64,000 nucleotides of DNA. It comes from Neckera pumila (lineage: Eukaryota; Streptophyta; Bryopsida; Hypnales; Neckeraceae). Positions 35,257 through 45,903 of this stretch are shown here, piece by piece; within the stretch, counting starts at the first letter, position 1; each line of letters starts with the position of its first letter. The position numbers and the translations under genes are program-made. The notes beneath the pieces were generated by a model. That model searched no databases. It was not told where the DNA came from and was given only the letters and a program-made list of their open reading frames with translations. The DNA lies in the NCBI GenBank assembly GCA_963969595.1, contig OZ018411.1:10852501-10916500 (forward strand), given 5' to 3'.

Positions 35257-36180
35257 CCCCTAAAGCACTGAACATGTTTTTTTGAGAACATAACATTTTT
35301 GGGCAACTCACTATAAGTGGAGTTTTTATTTTTTTTCTTTGAAATTTTCACACAACATTTTTCCGAGGAGTAGCTTTAAGGCCCAACAATTTTCATAACT
35401 TTTGACCGCATGGTTAAAAAAGTTATTGTATGATATGTGATTTTCAATGCTTGGCAGGCAGCTAAACAAATTCTTAAAAATTCACTTTTTAAGAAAATAA
35501 AAATTTGAAATTGGTTCTCTAAATTTATATACACATGGAATGCTTTGAATCATTCCATTTTGATTTGTGAGATGAAAATTATGAAGTGTTCTAGTTTGCA
35601 GGCAGTTATAGATTCCCTATTCTAAAATAAACTTTAAAGTCCTTTATTTAACTCAATTTTCAATATTTTTGAAAATAAATAAAAACGCTGGGTGAAGATA
35701 GGTTATTACAACATTATAACCATTGGGATTGGCATTTTTAAATTCTATAATTAAATTGTTAACAATTTAGTGTTTTGAATCATTCTCTACTTCTTTCTAC
35801 TTACTATTTTTTTCCTATATGTTGTACAATTTCAAATGATCTGAAATTTATCAAGCATATAGCTAACTTGAATTCAAAAATAAATCTAAAGAGTAACCAC
35901 CATTTTGGACATTTTTCATACAAACGTGACCTTGTAAAGTGTAGCTGCCCGATTTTTTGCAAGGACAAAAAATGGATTTTATTCAATTTAAACACTAATA
36001 TCTGCAACCTACATAGTGGAAAATTTTGAAATTTTTTCCACATATTCTCAAACCAGTGCACTACAAGATCTTATGGTTAGATGTGTCCAAAAATGTTTTT
36101 TTCCTAAAGTTTGCTACTTGTATTAGAAATGGTAGTTTTGGAGCATTTAGGGTGAAAACATAGTCAAAAAAATTTAGGAG
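35257..36180 (+). mobile_element. TTAA-family element 8 (subfamily B), TTAT duplication
   Basis: 924 bp, starting CCCCTAAAGCACTG and ending AAATTTAGGAG, flanked on both sides by TTAT (35253-35256 and 36181-36184). The identical non-TTAA flanks support a genuine 4-bp target duplication. Confidence 0.8.
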
Positions 36181-36184
36181 TTAT

Positions 36185-36953
36185 ACAAAGGATCCCAAAG
36201 TGGGTTTCCTAAGATGCCAATTTGATTATCATAAACTTTTCAACGGAAGATTCTATTCCTCCCATATTGGGGATATAGGGCTTGCTATTTCCAACCATGG
36301 GGTGAAAATAAAATCAACCAAGGGTGGTTGTGTTATCGAGAGATTTGTAGCCAGTCATAATGCACCACAACTGCCTCAAGAATCATGCCATAATTAATCA
36401 TTGTTCATCTCTTCCTTCACGGGTAGTGAACAACCTACATTGTCAGAATGAGGGGTGGATGGGTTGCCTTCCTTAACTCCTAAGTAGTTCAGGGGCCACA
36501 TTGTGTCCTCTACATTTATACATGGCCCTGATTCTCCAAATTCCTTGAAGTATTGGCCAAGTATGTAAACTACAAGATTGAAGATAAAACAACCTTGGAT
36601 TTTCTGTTGTTCCTAGAAAAATATTGTGACACTCGTTGTTGAACTGAGAAGATGCCAAATATGCTCAAGTGTGTATTTCTAGAGAAATTTGTGTATTGCT
36701 TCCACCATGTCTACATGCATCTGTCCTTGTATCTACATCTGCCATGACTAGGTACATGGCATGCATTCACCAAAAGAAAAATTATTTAAAAATGGACAAT
36801 GAATCATTCACATGCAAGGTTGTGTATATTGTATTTAGGCAATGTATAGATGTATTGAAGACACCCAAAACCACTCAGGGGTTAAGTTATTCAATGACAA
36901 ACCACTAACCACCCGACCCACTCGGACTTGAAAACTTACCATTTTAACCCCTA
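36185..36953. other. Intergenic DNA with a fragment of the PIF-like MITE family
   Basis: The segment 36245-36300 (GAAGATTCTATT...TATTTCCAACCA) resembles the reverse complement of 59220-59275. No gene. Bases 36885-36953 resemble 42636-42690, an older repeat into which element 9 inserted. Confidence 0.4.
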
Positions 36954-36957
36954 AAGG

Positions 36958-38445
36958 ACCAACATGCATTTTTTGGCCGTATAGAATTTTTAGGCAGGTA
37001 CGTATGACTAGAGATTTCTATATTTTTGGCTGAAATTTAACAAAAGATGGGGGCAAGGAATATCTTTCATATGCACCAAATTTCATGACATTTGGAAATA
37101 CGAGTAAAAAGTTATGGCCTAATATGTTACTACCTCCGTCCCAAAATGATCTTCCTATTAGACAAAATGTTCTGGATCAAGGCTAAAAATAACATTTAAA
37201 AGTCCGTTTTGTGCTAAATGTGGAGTCTAGTGCATTCCTATTATCCTTGAAACTTTGAGTTTTGAAGCCCTATTTAGAGTGCAATTATGGATTATGTAGA
37301 AGTGGAATTTTTTGGGTATTTTCAAGGAGCACCAATGGTCTTTTAATCGTTGATTGTGAGGACGTCATTTTGTGAGTAGTTAGTATAAGCCAAAGACCGT
37401 ATGTAAACTTGTATTTCGCCTCCCAAAACTTCATTTCCATCAATTAGGCAATATTCAAAGAGATGCAAAAAATAAAAACAAAAAGTATTAATTGACCCCT
37501 TCAATCATTTTATTTGACTTTTGATTGGTGACTGGATGGATGGAGGGAGATCTACCGCTTAGAGTTGTGTTGATAGTCTAAGAGATTAACAAAAAGTTAA
37601 ATTTGACCAATTTGCAACTCACAAAGTACAACAGGAAGATCATTTTGGGACAAAAAATGAAGACCAATAGGAAGATCATTTGGGGGCGGGGGGAGTACTT
37701 TTTTTTCATAACTGGGCAGTCTGGGCAAATAAAAAAAAATCACTTTCTTTGAAAAAATAAATTTGAAATTAGTTTTCTAGAGTTATATATAGGTAAAAAG
37801 CTTTGAATCATCCCATTTTGATCAATGAGTCAAAAGTTATGAAGATTTTAAGTTTGCGGTCTGTTATAGATTCTCAATTCTAAAATAAACTTTGAAGTCT
37901 TATCTTTATTTTATTTTAGAATTTATCTTACTCAATCTTCAATATTTTTTGAAAAAAAGAAAATCCTAGGATGTAGATTATTTATTACAACATTGCCACC
38001 ATTGGGATTAGCATTTTTCAATTCTATAATCAATTCTTGACAATTTTGTATTTTGAACCATTCTCTACTACTATCTACTTACTATGTTTTTCCTATATGT
38101 TGTACAATTCCAAATGAAGCAAAAAATTTCAAGCATGTGGTCAACTTGTCTAGGAAAAGGAATCCAAAGAAGCACCATCATTTTGGACATTTTTTCAATG
38201 AAAAGTGAGCCTGTGAAGTGCTGTTGCCCTGTTTTTTGCAGGGCCAAAAAAATGGTTTTAGTGAATTTGAATGCTTATATCTTGCAATCCATGTGGTGGA
38301 AATTCCTGAAATTTTTAACATATGTTCTCAAGTCACCATACTTCAAGATCCTACGGTTACATATGTCAAAAAAAGCTTTTTTTCAAAAATTGGATTCTTG
38401 TACTAAAAATGGCAATTTTTGAGTGCTTTCATGGAACTTTAGGGG
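36958..38445 (+). mobile_element. TTAA element 9 (subfamily B), with a nested Stowaway-like MITE
   Basis: Flanked by TTAA at 36954-36957 and 38446-38449. Ends are CCCCTAAAGGACCA and AACTTTAGGGG. Removing the 566-bp insert and its 2-bp duplication leaves 920 bp, close to the reverse-oriented relative at 52530-53446 (917 bp). Confidence 0.85.
37130..37695. mobile_element. Stowaway-like (Tc1/mariner) MITE
   Basis: It begins CTACCTCCGTCCCAAAATGA, very close to the plant Stowaway consensus CTCCCTCCGTCCCA, and ends GATCATTTGGGGGCGGGGGGAG. TA flanks both sides (37128-37129 and 37696-37697). Sister copies of the host element at about 59790 and 53265 are uninterrupted here, which fixes the insertion point. 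It is 566 bp and has no transposase. Confidence 0.88.
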
Positions 38446-38471
38446 TTAATGGTTGGTTTATAAAAGAATTA

Positions 38472-40292
38472 ATCCCTAAAGTTCCTCAACTATGTTTTGA
38501 ACCAAACGCTCAAAAACTGCCATTTCTATTATAACCACCAAATTCTAGAGAAAAAAAAAGATTTTGGACACATATAACCATAGGATCTCGTAGTTATGCT
38601 GGTTTGAAAAGATGTGGAAATATTTTTAGAACTTTCCACCATGTGGATTGTACAATATTAGCATTTGAATTGTCAAAAATCATATTTTTGGCCCTGTAGA
38701 AAACAAGGTTGTTGCACTTCACAAGGTCACATTCATATGAAAAATGGTCCAAAATGGTGGTGCTTCTTTGGATTTATTCTTCAAAGCAAGTTGGCTACAT
38801 GTTTAAAAAATTTTAGATCATTTGTAATTATACTACATATAAGAAAAAACTAGTAAGTAGAAAGAAATAAAGAATAATTCAAAATACTAAATTTTTAAGA
38901 ATATAGTTATGGAATTGAAAAATGCCAATCCCAATGGTTGTAATGTTGTAACAAACAATTCTTATCCTATGATTTCAGTCTTTTCCAAGAAAAATTGAAA
39001 GTGAGTTAAATAACCCCTAAATGTATTTGGTAATGTTTTCACCCAAAACTCTTTAAAATTGTCATTTCTAGATAAAAAAAAGTTTTCAGACACATGTAAC
39101 CATAGTATCTTGTAATACGCTAGTTTGTAAAGATGTAGAAAAAATTCCATACATTTATACACTGTAGATTGCAAGATATTAGTATTTGAATTGACAAAAA
39201 TCCTTTTTGGGCCCTACTAAAAACCAGGCAGCCGCACTTCACAAGCTCACATTTGTATAAAGAAATGTCCAAAATGGTGGTGCTTCTTTGATTTCATTTT
39301 TCAAGGCAAGTTAGCTACATGCTTGAAAAATTTTAGATCACTTGAAAGTGTAAAACATATAGGAAAAAAATAGGAAATAGAAAGAAGTAGAGAATGATTC
39401 AAAACACTGAATTAAAAATTAAGTTAAGTAATTGTTAAAGGCTTTTAAGAAGGCTTTTAAGAATTTAGTTATGGAATTGAAAAATGTCAATTATTCCAAT
39501 GATGGTAATGCTATAATAAAGAATCTACATCCAATATTTTTATTTTTTTCAAAACTATTGAAATTTGAATTAAATAAACGACTTCACACTATATTTTAGA
39601 ATAGAGAATCCATAACTACCCTCAAATTAATACTCCTCATAACTTTCATCTCATTAATCAAAATGGAATGATTCAAAGTTTTCCATGTATATATAAATCT
39701 ATAAAACCAATTTTATTTATTTTTAAAGTGATTTTTAAAGAAGTTTAACCATGTAGTCAAAAGTTATGAAAATTAATGGCCTTAAAGCTACTCTTCAGTC
39801 ACATGCTGTGTTAAAATTTAAAAGAAGAAAAATAAAAATTTGGTTCGTAGTGAGCTATCCAAAATTGCTATGTTGCCAAAAAACAGTGTTTGGACATTTA
39901 AGGGATAAGTGACTTCAAATTTTATTTTTAGAGTAGAGAATCCATAACTCTCCGCAAACTAAAACTCCTCATAGTTTAATCTCATTGATTAAAATGGAAT
40001 AATTCAAACATTCTACATATATATATATAAATCTAGAAAACCAATTTCAAATTTTTGTTTATGAAAAAAGTGATTTTTTATGATTTTCCCGATTGCTCAC
40101 CCGGGGAAGAAAACAACATATCATACAATACTTTTTTATCCATGTAGTCAAAAGTTAAAAAAAATTGGTCCTTAAGGAAAAACCTGGTCCCCATGTTGTG
40201 TGAAGATTTCAAAGAAAATATAAAAATTCCATTTATAGTGAGCTACCCAAAATTGCTATATTGCCAAAAAATGCAGTTTGGTCCTTTAAGGA
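38472..40292 (-). mobile_element. TTAA element 10 (subfamily B), interrupted by element 11
   Basis: Flanked by TTAA at 38468-38471 and 40293-40296. Ends are TCCCTAAAGTTCC and GTCCTTTAAGGA. Subtracting the nested copy at 39014-39904 and its 4-bp duplication gives 926 bp, the family length. Confidence 0.8.
39014..39904 (-). mobile_element. TTAA-family element 11 (subfamily B), nested, ATAA duplication
   Basis: 891 bp, starting CCCCTAAATGTATT and ending ACATTTAAGGG, flanked by ATAA at 39010-39013 and 39905-39908. It splits element 10 at a GAGTTAAATAA string that is intact in other copies. Confidence 0.8.
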
Positions 40293-40296
40293 TTAA

Positions 40297-41705
40297 CTTT
40301 AAAAATTTATACTACAAATTGTGAATTAAATTTTTTACGTTGAAGAATTTAGTTGAGATTTTCAAAGTTCAAAAAAATTCCTTGTAAATTTCATCTTTAA
40401 AAAATTGTTAAATCATAGTAGATATGACATAGAAGAAAAAACTAAATTGTTAATAGCTCTAAGATGGAATTGAAACACACTAATTCCAACAATGAGATTG
40501 TACTAAAAAGAAAACTAATCCATGAAAAAATATTTTTTTTTTTTTAAATTGTTAAATTTGAGTTCAAAAATGGATACAATACATTCTTTTCTCAAGAATT
40601 TGCTAAGATTATCTGCAAAGTAAGATTGAAGCTTCATAACTTTTACATTGTTTATTTAAATGGAATGAATTAAATCTTTCTACAAAGACAAAAATATAGT
40701 CTGTAAGAAACAATCTTTTTTTTTACATTTAAGTTTTTTTTTTGCCGGAAATCCAGTGGTCTTGTTAGGAAAAAATACTCGATAGAGATGCCAAGCCATG
40801 TCTACTTAATAGCTTTTGGGGGCAGCTCAGTACAAGCGGAGATTTTATTTTTTTTCTTTGAAATTTTCACACAACATTCTCCTGAGGAGTAGCTTTAAGG
40901 TCCAACAATCTTCATAACTTTTGATTATATGGGTAAAAAGTTACTTCATGATAAGTGAACTTCAATGCTTGGCGGGCAACCCAGGCAACAAAAAGAATTC
41001 TTCTAAAATCACTTTAAAAAAAACAACTTGAAATTGGTTCTTTGGGTTTATGTATACGTGGAAAGCTTTGAATCATTCCATTTTGATCTATGAGTCAAAA
41101 GTTATGAGGATTCTTAGTTTGAGGGTAGTTATGGAATCTCAACTCTAAAATAAACTTTGAAGTCCTTTATTTCACTCAATTTTCAATATTTTTGAAAAAA
41201 AAAAAAAGCATTGGGTGTAGATAGGTCTTTAAAACATTATCACCATTGGAATTGGCATTTTGTAATTCTATGATTAAATTCTTAACAATTTAGTGTTTTG
41301 AATCATTTTCTACTTCTTTCTACTTACTATTTTTTTCCTATATGTTGTACAAATCCAAATGATCTGAAATTTTTCAAACGTATACCCAACTTGACTTCAA
41401 AAATGAATCTAAAGAGTAACCACCGTTTTGGACATTTTTTCAAAAAAATGTGACCTTGTGAAGTGCAGTTGCCCGGATTTTTGTAGGGACAAAAAAAGGA
41501 TTTTTCTCAATTCAAATACTAATATCTTGCAATCCACATGGTGGAAAATTCTAAAATTTTTTCCGCATCTTCTCAAACAAGTTTACTACAAGATCCTATG
41601 GTTACATGTGTCCAAAAATGTTTCTTTTCTAAAAGTTGATACTTGTATTAGAAATGGTAATTTTGGAACATTTTTGGTGAAAACATAGTCAAAAACTTTT
41701 AGGGG
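40297..41705 (+). mobile_element. Two truncated TTAA-family fragments (A then B)
   Basis: About 40300-40745 is a subfamily A interior fragment (reverse orientation) without termini. About 40828-41705 is a subfamily B copy missing its left end but keeping the right end AACTTTTAGGGG before TTAA at 41706-41709. Its last 260 bases contain an 86-codon frame shared with other B copies. Confidence 0.6.
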
Positions 41706-41709
41706 TTAA

Positions 41710-42632
41710 TCCCTAAAGGACCATTGTCGGTTTGGTGGACATTTGGGATTGTGGGTAGGTACCTACGGGCTGAAATTTTGTCTTGATTTTTTGAAACTTT
41801 TTTTTGAAGATAGAAAAAGTGATAAGCTTTGTGAGAATATAATCTTTTTCACAATCGCTGCCCGTGAAAAAAAATTATGACCAAATAAGTTCAAAACAGG
41901 GGACGGCGGGCAGCAAAAAAAAAGGACAAAAATTTGAATTTTTCTTTTAATATATTCTTTCTCATAGATTATATTTTTCTCTATTCGGAAAGCTTTGATT
42001 CATTTCATTTGTACTTGTTATGAGAAAGTTATGGACATTCTTGATTTTCGGGCAATTAGAGCATCTTTTTGAAAAAAATAACTTCTAGGATGCATTTCTG
42101 AATGCAATTTTTCAAATTTTCAAATTTTTTTTTTGCATGGATTATATTACTTGATAGAACAATCTCACCATTGGGATTCGTGAAATTTAATTCCATCTAA
42201 AATATATGAATATTTTAGATTTTCCTTCTATCATGTAACTACTTCTGCTTAACAATTTTTAAAAGAATGATAATTAAGTTTTTTTATTTTTATTTTTTTT
42301 CCTAGATTCTCAACTCAATTCTCTACTACAAAGATTTAAAGCTCAAAACTTTGAACTGCAAATATTTTAAGTTAAAAATGTTCAAAGTCAAAAAAAAATC
42401 TAGTCCCACAATGTGCTGAAAAACTTGTTTATTTCACTTTAAACGCAAGTATCTTGCAATCTGTGCAGTCAAAAATTCTGAAATTTTTTCCACACACCCT
42501 CAAACTAGTTAGGTGTAAGATCCTATGATTAGATGTGAAAAAAAAACATTTTTCAATTTTTTTTACTTTTTGCTATAGAAATGGCAGTTTTGAGTGTTAT
42601 TTGGCAGAAAAAGAGCCTCGAAATTTTAGGGG
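41710..42632 (+). mobile_element. TTAA element 13 (subfamily A)
   Basis: 923 bp, starting TCCCTAAAGGACCATTGTCGG and ending AAATTTTAGGGG, flanked by TTAA (41706-41709) and TTAG (42633-42636). The left TTAA is shared with the preceding B fragment. It is the closest intact relative of element 1. Confidence 0.85.
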
Positions 42633-42636
42633 TTAG

Positions 42637-44769
42637 GTTATTCACCAAGAATCACCCGCTTGGACGTGAAAATCTACCATTTTAATGGGAGGGACGCTAA
42701 ATCCTCCATTTGAAGTAGGCCCTGCGAGCCGAATTTATCCTTGGAAAAAATGCAAGAATTTTTTATTTGCCACCCATGATAAAATTTGAAAATTTTGAAT
42801 TTGTATTTGCATCAAAGGCCCTAAATTAGCTAGGAGAAGTCTAAAATATACTCTAGGCATGGCACAAAATAGAGGCCTTTTTTTCACTTCTACCCCGGAG
42901 AACACGTAATTCGCCCTGTTGGTCCCGCTTTGAATGGAGAATTTATTTTCTTGCTTTTAATGGTTGGTTTAAAATAAAATTAATGTGGGAGAGAAGTTCA
43001 TCCAAAAGCATGGATTTTTATTTAATTCTTTTGGGCAGCACGGACGAAAGCTCAAATTTTCCATTGGAGTCCTGGAGCTCTTAAATAATCTATAGACAAG
43101 GATGAAGCATACAAAATAGTGTTATAAGATAGGGACACCCTAAAGCACCACTCTTTTTCACTATGCATAGTTACTATTATTAGATTGGTCGTACTTTTCA
43201 TATTTTCTTGTTCGCAAATGAAAGGAGGCTCCAATGCACAAAAGAATGCAACATGTAAATTCCATACGTAAAGATTATGAAGGGTCAAATTTTTTCTGGT
43301 AGGTGTTCTAAAATCATTTTTTCAACAAAGATACATATTGATATGGAGATGTACACATAGTAATGACGATAGTTTTAGACATATATGGAGTGATTTAGGA
43401 TGTACCTAGCTTATAAGTTTGGGTTTGTGCTATATCGAGGTTGGAGTTATTAAGAGTCTAGTCATCTAGGGTCTGAGGTCAGTTCTTAAAAAGAATGAGG
43501 AGTGACACCATCTGTGTTTACTAATTATTATATAATTCATTTTAATTAGATTAGAGCTAAAGCATTTCCTATTTTCTTTGTAATACATTCCATCTAATGA
43601 ACATATCAATGTTCATTAGTTGATTGACTTTTACCTTGATCTTAACAAGAAGGACACTAACAGAAAAGAAGATATTTGGCACCCAATTCTCATGCAAGGT
43701 GATTTTTAGAAATAGTATTGATTTTAGATAATTGGACGTTGCACATATATTATACCTTCTACCATATGTTTTGAAGTATTGGTCTTGATGCACTTAAAAC
43801 TTCAAACAAATACGCATGGCTCTTCTTTAGTTGTAGTTATATTTTTTAAGATTTAAGAAAAAAAAATCATATTTGAAAGGCAATATTGTTAAGTTGTCAC
43901 AACTTGGGCTTTCAACCCCTCTTGACCAAAAGATAGTCTAGATTTCCAAAATTGTAGAGTTGTATTGCAAAAAAAAGTTGTAAAATATAGTCCAAATATC
44001 ATATCTATATAGTTAGAATAATTGCTATACTAACAAAAGCATTCAATTCACTTTGAAATAAAAAATTGAGCATTCTTTTTTAAATTGACTATAGATTGAT
44101 GACTAAACATTTGTAATTTTAACAAGATTGTTTTCTTCAGGTTCAAAATGTCAAGGTCTAATTTTGGTGATTCTTAAAGACATTTATTTATTTATTCAAG
44201 TCAATATTGGCGGGTCATTTTTATAAATTGAAAAGTTTGTTTTTGATGACAGACACACTTATATTCCTTGAAGTATGGAACTTAAGAAAATCTGTGCCAT
44301 ACAAATGTAAAAGAGCTATAAAAATTCTACAAATATTTAGATGAATGGAAGAAAATTTTGTGTACTTGGAACAAATTTGCATTCATTCGTTGTTCAAATT
44401 TGAACAACTAGTCTTTTGAAGGTTAAAATATATAAGACTTTTGAGGGCTTAGACATATCACTTGAAAGGTGAACTTTTACAAATATAACTCCACAATTAG
44501 TGTGGTCCTACAATGCATTAGGTATGTCAAAATATATATATTTTTTTTTACCACATAAGTCTGAAGAAGGTTCCATGATTGCTTGTTCATTTTTATTCTT
44601 CAAATATGTTTTTGATCAAATCTCATCTTCAGTAAATTTTCAAGAAATCCCAATTATTTGTTTAATTCTTTAGAATGTTTATACTATTTTCTTGAAATTT
44701 TCCATTACTATATTTTTGCACAAAACTTTTGGATTATTATTTTAGGCTGAAATTTTTTGACATTCATTG
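42637..44769. other. AT-rich intergenic DNA, no gene seen
   Basis: Bases 42745-42850 match the repeat in intron 5 of the gene. The rest shows only short frames and no recognisable element ends. Confidence 0.45.
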
Positions 44770-45047
44770 GAGTTATTCGTAAAGTAGGCTAAATCGGGGT
44801 TTAGACCCGTCAGTTTTACAAAAAAGCAGGATGAGTTCAGAAAGTTGTGCATAGTCGGGACAAAACTAGGTGTGAAATTGAATTTTGCATCAAAATGGTG
44901 CTTAAGAAGATTTGGACCCCACTTTTGAGGTCATGTGTCGCAGGCTTCTTAAAAAAAGCCTGATGGTTCGGCTGGAGATGCCTTTCTATAGTCCACTTGT
45001 TTCCAAAAAAGTCCCGCTCAAACTGGTTCGGACTTTACGAATAACTC
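44770..45047. mobile_element. MITE with 16-bp perfect inverted ends (278 bp)
   Basis: GAGTTATTCGTAAAGT at 44770-44785 is mirrored exactly by ACTTTACGAATAACTC at 45032-45047. The interior is less AT-rich than the surroundings and non-coding. I do not recognise the family and see no convincing target duplication. Confidence 0.75.
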
Positions 45048-45193
45048 AATTATTTTAAGTGTTTTATTACTGTTTTATAGTTTGTTTTACATATAAAGTT
45101 TTCTCAAAAATCACATACTACTATCACTACTACCACCAATTGTAAAAAATCATTAGGTGTTTTGTGGAATCACCCTAATGTAAATTGAATTAA

Positions 45194-45570
45194 CCCTTTA
45201 GGGCCCAATACCTTTTTTCTGCCAAAAAAACATCCAAAACATCCAATTTTTGTAGCAAAGAGTAAAAAAATTTGAAAAATGTTTTTTTTGTACATATAAC
45301 CATAGGATCTTACTTTTAAAAATATTTCCTCTATTACTGAATGCTTCAAAGCTTAATTAACCCCTAAAAGCCCATTGTCCCTTTGGAAGACAAATGGGAT
45401 TTTGAGCAGGTACCTACGGGTTGAATTTTGGTTGTGATTTTCCAAAACTTTTTTGAAGATAGAAAAACTGCTAAACTTCGTAGGAATATTATTTTTTTTT
45501 CAATTGGTGCCCGGGAACAAAAGTTATGCCCAAATAAGCTAAAAACCGGGGACAAGGGGCCAAAAGATTT
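45194..45570. mobile_element. Two truncated TTAA-family ends (subfamily A), divergent
   Basis: TTAA (45190-45193) plus CCCTTTAGGGCCC opens a reverse A fragment that breaks off at about 45318. TTAA (45357-45360) plus CCCCTAAAAGCCCATTGTCC opens a forward A fragment that breaks off at about 45570. Confidence 0.6.
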
Positions 45571-45626
45571 TACTTAATTGCCAATAAGATATAATAAAAA
45601 CAATATTTATTTATTGATAATAACAA

Positions 45627-45903
45627 CACAAAATAGTAAAATTAGATTGTCCTACACTAATTTCTAGACAATCCACACTATATACAAATTCGCTGCTGCT
45701 GTGGAAGGATGCATTCAATCCAGACAATCTACACTATATACACATTTGCTGCTACTGTAAGAGGATGCATTCAATCTAGAGCCATGTGTATGACATAGAT
45801 TAGTGCACCGGTTTGAGTTGCATGCTCCTCCATGTGGAGAAGCACTGAGTCATGAGGTAATTTATCTCAAGTAAGGCAACCTAATTTTACTATTTTGTGT
45901 AGG
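45627..45903. repeat. Inverted-repeat unit with an internal tandem duplication
   Basis: CACAAAATAGTAAAATTAGATTG at the left is mirrored by CAACCTAATTTTACTATTTTGTG at the right. Between them a roughly 60-bp sequence (GACAATC.ACACTATATACA...GGATGCATTCAATC) occurs twice in tandem (about 45667-45720 and 45723-45777). It could be a small fold-back transposon. Confidence 0.65.
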
